Part shown: positions 37,819 to 47,457 of the stretch, piece after piece | Position numbering within the stretch: position 1 is the stretch's first letter | Layout: the number at the start of each line of letters is the position of its first letter | Assembly: GCF_017948405.1 (NCBI RefSeq) | Contig: NZ_CP072844.1 | Location: 930,001-994,000 of the forward strand | Direction: 5' to 3' | Length of the DNA stretch: 64,000 bases | DNA from: Psychrosphaera aestuarii | GTDB lineage: Bacteria; Pseudomonadota; Gammaproteobacteria; Enterobacterales; Alteromonadaceae | Program-made: the position numbers and the translations under genes | Notes under the pieces: generated by a model | What the model saw: only the letters and a program-made list of their open reading frames with translations | What the model was told of the DNA's origin: nothing | Database searches by the model: none

Positions 37819-40737
37819 ATGAAATTATCAGGGTCGCATTTAACTTTTTATCAGCAACTGTTAAACGTTGTTCCGGAATCTCAGTTAATTACCGACCCTT
37901 TTAAAACACTTGTCTATTCTACCGACGCTAGTTTTTATCGTTTACAGCCAAAATTCATTGTTGTTGTTGAAGACGAAGCGCAGATTCAATCCGTATTGCG
38001 CATTGCTTACGATCTTAACGTACCAGTTTGTTTTCGTGCCGCTGGAACGAGTTTGTCCGGACAAGCCATAACCGATTCAGTATTAATTAAACTGTCTGAT
38101 AACTGGCAACATCTAGAGGTTCTTGATAACGGCCAGTCTATTAAAATGCAATGTGGAGTGTTAGGAAGTCAAGCCAATGCCGCGTTAGCAAAATACTCCT
38201 CAATTTTAGGCCCTATGCCGGCGTCAATTGATGCTGCTAGTGTGGGTGGAATGGCCATTAATAACGCAGCTGGCATGAATTCCCTTGATACTTACGGGCA
38301 AATGACAGACGCAAAATTTATTTTTGCTAACGGCAACGAGCTTGATACAAAACTGGTGAAATCGAATGAGCAATCTCGAATAGATTTTTTGCAACAGAAT
38401 AAAATATTAGTAAATGGCATAACCGAGTTGGTTTCTTACGTTAAGTCTAATCCAATTTTAGTTAATACCATTAAGCAAAAGTACCGCATAAAAAACACCA
38501 CAGGTTATAACCTAAGAGCGTTAGTTGAATTTGATGACATAGTTGATGTTATTTCCCACTTGATGATAGGTTCTGAAGGTACCTTAGGTTTTATTTCCCA
38601 CATAACCCACAAAACAGTCGCGGTTTCACCTTTTAAATCTGTTTCGCTTATCGTTTTAAATTCGTTAGCTGATGCTGGTATTGCTGTTCAGCGTTTAAAA
38701 TCAATTCAAACCAAACAGCAAGCGCTTATTGGGGCGGCAGAGCTCATTGATTATTTAGCACTTAAGGCAATTTGTAATGAGCCCGGTATGCCTAAGAGTC
38801 TGCAAACACTCACATGTGATAGTGTCGCCTTGCTCGTTCAAGTAGAGGCGAACGGGTTTGACCAATTAATGCAGAGCGTTCATTTAGTGTCTGAGCAACT
38901 AGCGAATTTAGATTTAGCGTCGCCGATTCAGTTTTCTCAAGACAAGCTGCAAATTCAGCAATATTGGCAAATGCGCAAAGCTATTTTCCCTGCCGTTGGC
39001 GCAAATCGTCCTGCAGGAACAACGGCTTTGATTGAAGACGTGGCATTTCCTATCGAACGCTTACCAGAAGCTTTAGTCGATTTACACTCGCTGTTAACTC
39101 GTTATGAATATTCTGATGCCGTTATTTATGGTCACGCGTTAGATGGCAACTTGCACTTTATTTTTTCACAAGCCTTCGCAACGCAACAGCAGATTGATAG
39201 ATACGAAGCCTTTATGCGTGATGTGGTAAATCTTGTTGTTGATAAGTATCAAGGTTCACTTAAAGCGGAACATGGAACCGGGCGTAATATGGCGCCCTTT
39301 GTTGAGCAAGAGTGGGGCCCGTTGCTGTATGACGTTATGAAGAGAATTAAATCTCTATTTGATGATAGAGGAATCTTGAATCCTGACGTCATGATCACAA
39401 AAGATCAACGCTTGTTTATTAAAAATATCAAACCTTTAATAGCGGGTAATGAACTCATTGATAAGTGTATTGAGTGTGGCTTTTGTGAGCGTCAATGCCC
39501 ATCGAAAAACATCACTTTTACACCTAGGCAACGCATTGTGGGTCAACGTGAAATTATGGCGCAAGAACATAATTTAATGTCGGTCGCGGATAAAACTGTG
39601 CGGTTAAAGAACCTGCAATCAACAAAAAAAACTTATGAGTATCAAGGTATTGATACATGCGCTGGTTGTGGATTGTGCGAGACAAGCTGTCCGGTAGGAA
39701 TTAATACCGGAGACTTAATTCGTCAACAACGAAGGTTACAACATCAAAGTTCGCCAACGCGCAACATTACAACGAATGCGTTAGCAACGTTGATGGCTAA
39801 TCAATTTGGCTTCATTACTAACGTTGCACGACTTGGCATAGCGATGAACTCGTTGTTGAAAAAATCAACCACACTAAGCCGTTGGTTAAGCCTGCCAACG
39901 TTGCCTTCAGTGGAAAAGTTATCGAATATCACTAACACTGTGAAAATGGCGAACGGCCAACACTCCTCGATTTCAAAAAAGGTGGTGTTATTCCCTTCTT
40001 GTATTTCTCGAGTTTTTGGAGCAACTAAACCCGAACAGTTGAATAAAGAGTCGGAAAAACAAAGCCAATCTCAAACCGAAGCGTTTGTGAGCATTTTAAA
40101 CAAAGCGGGTTACGAGGTTGTAATACCAAAAAATGTTGATCAACAATGTTGTGGCTTGCCTTTTAAAAGTAAAGGTTTTCCTAATCAAGCTACCGAAAAA
40201 ACAGCTCAGTTAATCAAAGAGTTAACTAGCGCAAGCGATCAAGGCCGATGGCCAATAGTGATGGATACTAGTCAATGTTTTGAACAGCTGCTAGAGGGAT
40301 TTCATAAATCTGAACATAGTCAGTCAGGTGAGAACCTTGCGTTAAATAAGCCTGAATTCGATATAAGCGACCCACTATCATTTTTACACGATAACGTATT
40401 ACCAAAGTTGAAAATTGTACCTAAGACCAAGCCGGTGACATTCCACCTAACTTGTGCAGCGCGAAGAGGTCAAAAAGACGCACTTGCATTGGCTATTTTA
40501 AAATCATGTGCTGAAAATGTGACTATTCCTGCTGATATTACTTGTTGTGGCTTTGCTGGTGATAAAGGATTTAGCGTGCCAGAATTAAACGCCAGTGCTT
40601 TAAAAGCGTTAAAACCACAAGTGAGCCATTGCCACAGTGGTTATTCAACCAGTCGTACATGTGAAATCGGTTTAACTACGCATAGTGGAATTTTGTATCA
40701 ATCTATTGTTTATTTAATGGATGAGGTAAGTGAATAG
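37819..40737 (+). CDS. dld: FAD- and Fe-S-containing D-lactate dehydrogenase (Dld-II type)
   Basis: The protein is 972 residues from the ATG at 37819; an upstream in-frame ATG at 37732 lies inside yaaA and gives an N-terminus unlike the family, so I rejected it. The N-terminal FAD domain has FRAAGTSLSGQAITDS and GSEGTLGFIS. Two 4Fe-4S motifs follow, at about residue 550 (CIECGFCERQCP) and 614 (CAGCGLCETSCPVGI). Two CCG domains have CCG at about 777 and 909. This fusion matches the respiratory D-lactate dehydrogenase known from Shewanella, feeding electrons to quinone at the inner membrane. A related 2-hydroxyacid substrate is possible. No lactate permease is adjacent. Confidence 0.85.
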   Translation: MKLSGSHLTFYQQLLNVVPESQLITDPFKTLVYSTDASFYRLQPKFIVVVEDEAQIQSVLRIAYDLNVPVCFRAAGTSLSGQAITDSVLIKLSDNWQHLEVLDNGQSIKMQCGVLGSQANAALAKYSSILGPMPASIDAASVGGMAINNAAGMNSLDTYGQMTDAKFIFANGNELDTKLVKSNEQSRIDFLQQNKILVNGITELVSYVKSNPILVNTIKQKYRIKNTTGYNLRALVEFDDIVDVISHLMIGSEGTLGFISHITHKTVAVSPFKSVSLIVLNSLADAGIAVQRLKSIQTKQQALIGAAELIDYLALKAICNEPGMPKSLQTLTCDSVALLVQVEANGFDQLMQSVHLVSEQLANLDLASPIQFSQDKLQIQQYWQMRKAIFPAVGANRPAGTTALIEDVAFPIERLPEALVDLHSLLTRYEYSDAVIYGHALDGNLHFIFSQAFATQQQIDRYEAFMRDVVNLVVDKYQGSLKAEHGTGRNMAPFVEQEWGPLLYDVMKRIKSLFDDRGILNPDVMITKDQRLFIKNIKPLIAGNELIDKCIECGFCERQCPSKNITFTPRQRIVGQREIMAQEHNLMSVADKTVRLKNLQSTKKTYEYQGIDTCAGCGLCETSCPVGINTGDLIRQQRRLQHQSSPTRNITTNALATLMANQFGFITNVARLGIAMNSLLKKSTTLSRWLSLPTLPSVEKLSNITNTVKMANGQHSSISKKVVLFPSCISRVFGATKPEQLNKESEKQSQSQTEAFVSILNKAGYEVVIPKNVDQQCCGLPFKSKGFPNQATEKTAQLIKELTSASDQGRWPIVMDTSQCFEQLLEGFHKSEHSQSGENLALNKPEFDISDPLSFLHDNVLPKLKIVPKTKPVTFHLTCAARRGQKDALALAILKSCAENVTIPADITCCGFAGDKGFSVPELNASALKALKPQVSHCHSGYSTSRTCEIGLTTHSGILYQSIVYLMDEVSE

Positions 40738-40874
40738 TGCGAGAAACTGGCGATATGTTTACAAATTTTTACGCAAAAATACTGAATACTTGCAAATAAC
40801 AGTGGCTCAAACAGCGCTCATGAGTAAAATGGTCGCTATAAAAATAATATAAGAATAGTAAAAGGGGACAAGGT

Positions 40875-42536
40875 TTGGCTGAGATTGAAAGAGAATCTAT
40901 GGACTTTGACGTAGTCATTGTCGGAGCAGGCCCAGCTGGGTTATCGGCTGCCATTCGTTTGATGCAAAAAGCACAAGAAAACGAACAAGAATTGATGGTG
41001 TGTTGTGTTGAAAAAGGCTCAGAAGTAGGCGCACACATTTTATCGGGTGCAGTACTAGATCCAAAAGCACTTACTGAACTTATTCCTGACTGGAAAGAGC
41101 AAGGCGCACCATTAAACACAGCGGTCAGTAGCGATGAAGTTTACTTCTTACGTGGTGAGGAATCCGCATCAGCCATCCCAAGTTTATTATTTCCAAAAAC
41201 GATGCACAATGAAGGTAACTACGTTGTCTCCATGGGTAACGTATCTCGTTGGTTAGCCGAAAAAGCGGAAGCGATGGGCGTCGAAATTTTCCCAGGCTTT
41301 CCTGCCTCAGACGTACTTTATGATGAAAGTGGCGCCGTTGTTGGCATTCAAACCGGCGATATGGGCTTAGACGAGGAAGGTCAGCCAAAAGACTCGTTTA
41401 TGCCAGGTATGGAGCTTCGTGCTAAATACACAATTTTCGCTGAAGGCTGTCGTGGCCATTTAGGCAAAACATTAATTTCTAAATTTAAGCTTGATGAAGG
41501 TAAGTCGCCTCAGCATTATGGTTTAGGCTTTAAAGAAATTTGGCAAGTACCAGAAGAGCAACATCAGCCAGGTTTAGTTGTTCACACTGCTGGCTGGCCG
41601 TTAAACGACGGTGCGACCGGTGGTGGCTATTTGTATCATGCTGATGACAACCAAGTAGTATGTGGCTTAATCGTTGACTTAAACTATTCTAATCCACACC
41701 TAAGTCCGTTTGATGAATTCCAACGACTAAAACATCACCCTACTTACGCAAAACATTTAAAGGGTGCAAAACGCATCGCCTATGGTGCAAGAGCTATCAC
41801 TAAAGGTGGTTTGAATTCATTACCGAAAATGACAATGCCTGGTGGCTTTTTAGTTGGATGTAACGCGGGTACATTGAACTTTGCCAAAATCAAAGGTAAT
41901 CACGCAGCGATGAAATCCGGTATGTTAGCCGCCGAGGTTATTGCAGATGCACTTAAGTCAGGTGACGAGGGTCAGAAAGACTTAACTCAATACCAGGCCG
42001 CATTTGACAGCAGTTGGTTATATGATGAATTGTATTCGACACGTAACTTTGGTCCAGCCCTTCATAAGTTTGGCACTGTGATTGGTGGCGCATACAATAC
42101 CATTGACCAAAATTGGTTTGGTGGCAAATTGCCGTTTTCGTTTAAAGATGAAACGCCTGACTATGCGGCATTAAAACCTGCTAATGAATGTAAGGTCATT
42201 CAATACCCGAAACCGGATGGGCAGCTTAGTTTTGATAAGCTTTCAAGTGTATTTTTGTCGAATACCAACCATGAAGAAAATCAGCCTGTTCATTTGAAGT
42301 TGAATGATGCGTCAATTCCTCTAGCGCAAAATCTACCTATGTATAATGAGCCAGCTCAGCGATACTGCCCAGCAGGCGTATACGAAATCGTAGAAGATGA
42401 AGAGGCGGGGCAAAAATTCCAAATCAACTCACAAAACTGCGTACATTGTAAGACTTGTGATATTAAAGATCCGGCCCAAAATATTACTTGGGTAACACCT
42501 GAAGGTGGCGGTGGTCCAAACTATCCGAACATGTAA
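40875..42536 (+). CDS. Electron transfer flavoprotein-ubiquinone oxidoreductase
   Basis: ETF-QO passes electrons from ETF (fatty-acid and amino-acid oxidation) to ubiquinone. The 553-residue product has the FAD motif VVIVGAGPAGLSAAIRLM, GAVLDPKALTELIP, and the C-terminal 4Fe-4S segment CVHCKTCDIKDP with a final GGGGPNYPNM, all standard. The start is TTG at 40875 with a strong AGGGGACAAGG before it; an ATG at 40899 is the alternative and would lose eight residues. No etfAB genes are near. Confidence 0.96.
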   Translation: MAEIERESMDFDVVIVGAGPAGLSAAIRLMQKAQENEQELMVCCVEKGSEVGAHILSGAVLDPKALTELIPDWKEQGAPLNTAVSSDEVYFLRGEESASAIPSLLFPKTMHNEGNYVVSMGNVSRWLAEKAEAMGVEIFPGFPASDVLYDESGAVVGIQTGDMGLDEEGQPKDSFMPGMELRAKYTIFAEGCRGHLGKTLISKFKLDEGKSPQHYGLGFKEIWQVPEEQHQPGLVVHTAGWPLNDGATGGGYLYHADDNQVVCGLIVDLNYSNPHLSPFDEFQRLKHHPTYAKHLKGAKRIAYGARAITKGGLNSLPKMTMPGGFLVGCNAGTLNFAKIKGNHAAMKSGMLAAEVIADALKSGDEGQKDLTQYQAAFDSSWLYDELYSTRNFGPALHKFGTVIGGAYNTIDQNWFGGKLPFSFKDETPDYAALKPANECKVIQYPKPDGQLSFDKLSSVFLSNTNHEENQPVHLKLNDASIPLAQNLPMYNEPAQRYCPAGVYEIVEDEEAGQKFQINSQNCVHCKTCDIKDPAQNITWVTPEGGGGPNYPNM

Positions 42537-42544
42537 CAGCTATT

Positions 42545-42572
42545 TAAACCGGTTCTAAAAAACCGGTTTTTT
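42545..42572 (+). terminator. Rho-independent terminator after ETF-QO
   Basis: Arms AAACCGGTT (42546-42554) and AACCGGTTT (42561-42569), loop CTAAAA, then T. It begins nine bases after the ETF-QO stop. Confidence 0.88.
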
Positions 42573-42696
42573 GTTATCAGGCCTATTGCTTTCACCTTTC
42601 GCAAGCCTTTACTACACACAGACTTGATCTTTTTACTGAGCAAGGTAAAACAGTAAGGTGAACAATATTAATTTACTAAAATAATAAGAAACTATT

Positions 42697-44553
42697 ATGA
42701 ACTTGAATAAAACGTTAATTGCGATAGCTATCGCCTCCAGCTTTGCTATTGCCGGTTGTAATGGCGCTAAACCAACAAACTCATCAAACTCAACTGATGT
42801 TGTAGCCTCAGTGGCTGTTTCTGCAGATGAAATAAAGTCGGCATCAGTCGCTGCAAACACATTATTTGATGAAATATACATGGCTGGTGTTATGCGCAAC
42901 CCAGTATTTCAAACTTATCTTGGCATTAAAGATGACTATGACAAATGGTTTGATTTATCTGCTGAATATGCAGAACAAGAAATTGCCATCGTTAAACAAG
43001 ACTTAGCTAAAATAAAAGCCATAGATGAGAGTAAATTAGACTCTCAAACCAAAATTAGCCGCAAACTCTATATACAGCAACTAGAAAATGAAATTGCAGA
43101 TTACAAGTGGCGTTTACATAATTACCCAGTTAATCAAATGTTTGGTACGCACTCGCAGATCCCGGCGTTCTTAATTAACCAACACTCAATAGCGAATGTA
43201 AAAGAAGCTCAAGACTATATTTCGCGTATAAAAGGCGCTGAAAAAGTGTTGTTTGATGTTGTTGAGAACTTAAAAATCCGTGAAGCGCAAGGCATTATTG
43301 CCCCTAAGTTTGTATTTCCACATGTGTTAAGAGACTCGCAAAACATTATAGTTGGTGCTCCATTTGATAGTGGTGATGACAGTACAATATTGGCTGATTT
43401 TAGCCGTAAAGTCTCTGCACTAGACATTGACGAGCAGACCAAAACAACCTTAATCGCCGAGGCTAAAGCCGCATTAATTTCAAGTTTAAAACCCGGCTAC
43501 GTTAAGTTGGTTAGTTACTTAAAACAGCTAGAGCAAAAAGCCGATGACAAGGACGGAGCATGGAAATTTCCTGATGGCGAAGCCTTCTTTAACAATGCGT
43601 TAGCGCGTACGACAACCACTGAATTAACCGCAGACGAAATACACAAAATTGGTTTAGACGAAGTGGCTCGCATTCATCAAGAAATGACCGAGATTAAAAA
43701 TAAAGTTGGTTTTGACGGCGATTTAAATGCCTTTTTTGAATATATGCGAAGTGATAAACAGTTTTATTATCCAGGTACGCCAGAGGGCAAACAGCAATAC
43801 TTAGATGAAGCCGTTGCCTTAATTGATGATATGAAGTCTCGCTTAGATTCGCTATTTTTAACTAAACCGAAAGCGGACATGATAGTGAAACAAGTTGAAG
43901 CGTTCCGTGAAAAGTCTGCAGGCAAAGCGTTTTATCAACAACCAGCACCAGATGGATCTCGTCCAGGTATTTATTATGCAAACCTGTATGACATGGAAGC
44001 GATGCCTACTTATCAAATGGCTGCATTGGCTTATCACGAGGGCATTCCAGGTCACCACATGCAAATTGCTATTAAGCAGGAGCTAGAAGGCATTCCAATG
44101 TTCCGTAAGTTTGGTGGTTACACGGCTTATACGGAAGGGTGGGGACTATATTCAGAGCTAATTCCAAAAGAAATAGGTTTGTATGAAGACCCATATTCTG
44201 ACTTTGGGCGTTTAGCGATGGAGTTGTGGAGAGCGTGTCGATTAGTCGTAGATACTGGTATTCATAGCCAAAAATGGACTCGCCAGCAAGGTATTGATTA
44301 CTACGTTAACAATACACCAAACGCTGTGTCTGATGCGGTTAAAATGGTAGAGCGTCATATCGTAATGCCATCTCAAGCGACAGCCTACAAAATAGGCATG
44401 TTAAAAATATTAGAGCTTAGAGAAAAAGCCAAAGAGGAACTTGGTGATAAGTTTGATATTCGTGAATTCCACGATGTTGTTCTCAAAAACGGGCCGGTAC
44501 CATTAAACGTACTTGCTGATTTTGTTGATGATTATATCGCTTCAAAAGCATAA
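42697..44553 (+). CDS. DUF885 family lipoprotein, putative metallopeptidase
   Basis: The 618-residue protein has a lipoprotein signal peptide with lipobox IAGC and the likely lipidated Cys20. The mature DUF885 domain carries YHEGIPGHHMQIAI, a conserved His/Glu pattern (HEGxPGHH) thought to bind metal, then GGYTAYTEGWGLYSELIP. DUF885 proteins are treated as putative zinc peptidases in the periplasm or on the outer membrane. It is monocistronic with terminators on both sides. The substrate is unknown. Confidence 0.88.
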   Translation: MNLNKTLIAIAIASSFAIAGCNGAKPTNSSNSTDVVASVAVSADEIKSASVAANTLFDEIYMAGVMRNPVFQTYLGIKDDYDKWFDLSAEYAEQEIAIVKQDLAKIKAIDESKLDSQTKISRKLYIQQLENEIADYKWRLHNYPVNQMFGTHSQIPAFLINQHSIANVKEAQDYISRIKGAEKVLFDVVENLKIREAQGIIAPKFVFPHVLRDSQNIIVGAPFDSGDDSTILADFSRKVSALDIDEQTKTTLIAEAKAALISSLKPGYVKLVSYLKQLEQKADDKDGAWKFPDGEAFFNNALARTTTTELTADEIHKIGLDEVARIHQEMTEIKNKVGFDGDLNAFFEYMRSDKQFYYPGTPEGKQQYLDEAVALIDDMKSRLDSLFLTKPKADMIVKQVEAFREKSAGKAFYQQPAPDGSRPGIYYANLYDMEAMPTYQMAALAYHEGIPGHHMQIAIKQELEGIPMFRKFGGYTAYTEGWGLYSELIPKEIGLYEDPYSDFGRLAMELWRACRLVVDTGIHSQKWTRQQGIDYYVNNTPNAVSDAVKMVERHIVMPSQATAYKIGMLKILELREKAKEELGDKFDIREFHDVVLKNGPVPLNVLADFVDDYIASKA

Positions 44554-44595
44554 GTTGCCAATAGAAACATCATTGAGCAATTAATGGCAGAATGT

Positions 44596-44623
44596 AAAAA
44601 GGGCTGATAAATCAGCCCTTTTT
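44596..44623 (+). terminator. Rho-independent terminator after the DUF885 gene
   Basis: Arms AAAAAGGGCTGA and TCAGCCCTTTTT around a TAAA loop (44596-44623). It also reads as a terminator on the minus strand for pulA, because A precedes and T follows. Confidence 0.88.
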
Positions 44624-44630
44624 CATATCC

Positions 44631-44658
44631 AGACATAAAAGCCCAGGCTTTTATGTCT
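44631..44658. repeat. Perfect 13-base inverted repeat downstream of pulA
   Basis: AGACATAAAAGCC (44631-44643) and GGCTTTTATGTCT (44646-44658) are exact reverse complements with two bases between them. It lies between the DUF885 terminator and the pulA stop. It could form a cruciform or a hairpin at the end of the pulA transcript. It lacks a clean T run, so I do not call it a terminator. Confidence 0.7.
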
Positions 44659-44695
44659 TCACTTTCATAAACCGTAAACGTTATTTACTCTGTGG

Positions 44696-47449
44696 TTATT
44701 GCAACTTAATAAAAACAGCCGTTGTTAAAGCTGGAACGGTAAAACCAACGTCACTGGCCTCAGAGGTTCTGACAACGTCGTCCGCACCCTCTAATTGTAC
44801 TGGGTGCAGTTTGTAATCACTTGCATCAGTTGCAAAGGTTTGCGTCTTATCGCTACTATTAAATATCACAACAATCGACTCTAATGCTGGATCAATATCG
44901 ACTAAACCACTGTCACCGAGGTACATCACGATAAGTCCTCGTTGTTTTAGTACGTCGTTATTTAAAAACGTCACATTATGTTTAACTTGCTCCGCGGTTC
45001 TTAGCCTAAACAACTTAGAACTGCTTCGTATCTTAATAAAATCTTGGAAAACACCAGAAGCAAACTCAATATGCTCTGATTGCACTTGGTCTCTGCCTTC
45101 ATTTTTTTCTAATAACTTAGAAATAACCGGCCAATTATCAAAATCTTTTTCTGCTGGTGGTAAACCAACATTATAGTTATTGGTCTGATAGGAAAAATCG
45201 ACACGGTTAAACCAATCTCCATAATCATAACTATCGCGTAAAAACGATTTTGAGCGCAATAGTTCCGATCCCATATGTAAAAACGGAATGCCTTGAGCCA
45301 TTAATGGATACGACAGGGATAACAGTTGAAAACGAACACGTTGGTCTGTTGTGAGATTATAAGGTAAACGATACTGATTGTTATCCCATAACGTTTGGTT
45401 ATCGTGCTTAGAAACATAGTTGATTGTATCAGCAGGGTCTTTGGCATATCCGGCGGGACCGTTACCATAGGGAACTTGAGAGCCCATTACCGTTTCCCCA
45501 AATGAATTTATCATAGAGTATTCAGCTAAATTTGCCACAAGCCCTAGTTTCACCTGATCCATTGAACGTAAGTACTCATCAACTTGTAGGTTGTCATCTT
45601 GCAAATCATTAGGCACCACGGTAAGTCCGTTACCTACGCCTTGGTCTCTGCGTAAGCCTTCTTTGGCCGTTTGGAAGTTACCACCTCGAATCGCATCACG
45701 AAGTCGGTCTGTAAAAGTACCTATTTCCGTTCCGGCTAATTCCGTTTGACTTGCTTGAACAAACTGACGGTTATTTGCAACCTCGCCGAAGTTCCAGCCT
45801 TCACCATAGAAATAAGTATCGGTATCAACTTGTTTTACTGCTTTTCGAGCTCTCAACATTGCATCTTTTGGTTGATGACCCATTAGGTCGAATCGAAAAC
45901 CATCAATCTTATATTGTTTTGCCCAGGTCACTAAAGAATCGCTCATTAGTTTTTCCATCATGGCATTTTCTGTAGCCGTATTATCGCAACATGTCGACAT
46001 TTCTAATGAGCCAGATACCGGATCGTACCTGTGGTAGTAGTGCGGGACTATTTTGTCTAGAACCGACTTTTCGGCAAGGCCAGAAGCAAATGTATGGTTA
46101 TAAACAACGTCCATTATCACGCGGAAGCCTTTGCTATGGAGCGACATAACCATTTCTCTAAACTCAATAATACGAGAAAAGCCTTCTGGGTTTACCGCAT
46201 AGCTACCTTCGGGAACTGTGTAGTGATATGGGTCATATCCCCAGTTATAGTTATCGCTACCACGTATTTGCTCCATAACTGATTGTGCTTTATCAGAACT
46301 TGGCTCATAGCTTGATAGCAGTTCATTGAGCGTTAAAGATTGAGCATTATCATCGTTACATACATCTAAGTCTTCAACGAGTGCACATACTTTTTTCATT
46401 GAGTCGAATAAATCAATGGCGTCCGCGGTGTTTTCGTTGATAGTAGAGAGGTCGTAGGTCGGTAACAAGTGAACTGTATTTAGTCCGGCTTCTTTTAGTT
46501 TAAGCAAGTGAGTCATGCCGTAACTATCAGTTTCGGAAAAAGCTTTGTATTTGCCACGATATGACGGCGAACTTAGTTTGCTGTCAAAAGCACTAAAGTC
46601 TCGAATATGAGTCTCATAAAGGATTAAATCCTCAGGTGCATCTACTGTAGGAACCGTCTGTGTCTTCCAACCTGCAGGCATAGTATCAGAAGCATTCAAG
46701 TCGATGACTTGTGAGTATTTACTGTTTATAGATAGGCTTAATGAGTAAGGGTCAGTTGTGATTAGACGCTCAAACTTACCTGTGCTTGGGTGAAAAACTT
46801 CAATTTGATATTGATAGTACGTACCAGAGGAAGCAATATTTGTTGTTGAGCTCCAAACACCGGTAGTTAAATCTTCTTTTAATTCAATTGGCTGAGATAG
46901 TGGTTGCTTGTTATTATCAAATAGCAATAACGACACATTTGCAGCCGTTGGCGCCCAAAGCTTAAATTGAATACCGCTGGCTGTAACGCTGGCGCCAAAG
47001 TCTTTAACTTCATTTGCGTCGTTACTTTGGCGAGTAAATATAAAATCAAGTAATGGCGCTTGTTGAATATAGGACTCAGCCACAAGTTCACCATTTCGGT
47101 ACGACTCTACTAAGTTTTTTGATTTAACAATCGAGTTTAAGTCGAGCTTTTTGTTAACCTTAAAGGCAGTAAATTGTGACAAGTGTGGGAATTTTATTTT
47201 TAGGTCGTCAGATAATACGGTTTGCTCAAGAGCAATGGTCTCATCTTGGCCTAATCGATTTGTTGAAACAATTCGAACCGTATCAGCTTCGTTTTCTAAT
47301 TTAATGACTAATGTATCACTAGTTAGCCAATGAGCTGCGCTGTTTTCAACAATATTAGTAGCGCTAAAAATATTTTTTGGTTGGCACGCGGTTATCAAAA
47401 CTGCACTTGAGATTAGCAGGGCAGCGGCAAGTTTATTCTTTTGAAACAT
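44696..47449 (-). CDS. pulA: Pullulanase-type alpha-1,6-glucosidase, lipoprotein
   Basis: The 917-residue GH13 enzyme cleaves alpha-1,6 links of pullulan, glycogen or starch. A lipoprotein signal with lipobox ITAC lies at the N-terminus, followed by a carbohydrate-binding module (SGIQFKLWAPTAANVSLLLF). Catalytic regions are YNWGYDPYHY, VIMDVVYNHT, DGFRFDLMGH with the nucleophile Asp521, YGEGWNFGE with the acid/base Glu550, and VSKHDNQTLWD. The lipid anchor suggests an outer-membrane or periplasmic place. It is the last gene of a five-gene minus-strand run, eight bases after rlmF. Confidence 0.95.
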   Translation of the reverse strand: MFQKNKLAAALLISSAVLITACQPKNIFSATNIVENSAAHWLTSDTLVIKLENEADTVRIVSTNRLGQDETIALEQTVLSDDLKIKFPHLSQFTAFKVNKKLDLNSIVKSKNLVESYRNGELVAESYIQQAPLLDFIFTRQSNDANEVKDFGASVTASGIQFKLWAPTAANVSLLLFDNNKQPLSQPIELKEDLTTGVWSSTTNIASSGTYYQYQIEVFHPSTGKFERLITTDPYSLSLSINSKYSQVIDLNASDTMPAGWKTQTVPTVDAPEDLILYETHIRDFSAFDSKLSSPSYRGKYKAFSETDSYGMTHLLKLKEAGLNTVHLLPTYDLSTINENTADAIDLFDSMKKVCALVEDLDVCNDDNAQSLTLNELLSSYEPSSDKAQSVMEQIRGSDNYNWGYDPYHYTVPEGSYAVNPEGFSRIIEFREMVMSLHSKGFRVIMDVVYNHTFASGLAEKSVLDKIVPHYYHRYDPVSGSLEMSTCCDNTATENAMMEKLMSDSLVTWAKQYKIDGFRFDLMGHQPKDAMLRARKAVKQVDTDTYFYGEGWNFGEVANNRQFVQASQTELAGTEIGTFTDRLRDAIRGGNFQTAKEGLRRDQGVGNGLTVVPNDLQDDNLQVDEYLRSMDQVKLGLVANLAEYSMINSFGETVMGSQVPYGNGPAGYAKDPADTINYVSKHDNQTLWDNNQYRLPYNLTTDQRVRFQLLSLSYPLMAQGIPFLHMGSELLRSKSFLRDSYDYGDWFNRVDFSYQTNNYNVGLPPAEKDFDNWPVISKLLEKNEGRDQVQSEHIEFASGVFQDFIKIRSSSKLFRLRTAEQVKHNVTFLNNDVLKQRGLIVMYLGDSGLVDIDPALESIVVIFNSSDKTQTFATDASDYKLHPVQLEGADDVVRTSEASDVGFTVPALTTAVFIKLQ

Positions 47450-47457
47450 GTGGACCT

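Noticed and set aside
40769..41119. 116-codon open frame on the minus strand at the start of the ETF-QO gene
   Set aside because: Antisense shadow with no family signature, covering the ETF-QO N-terminal FAD domain.
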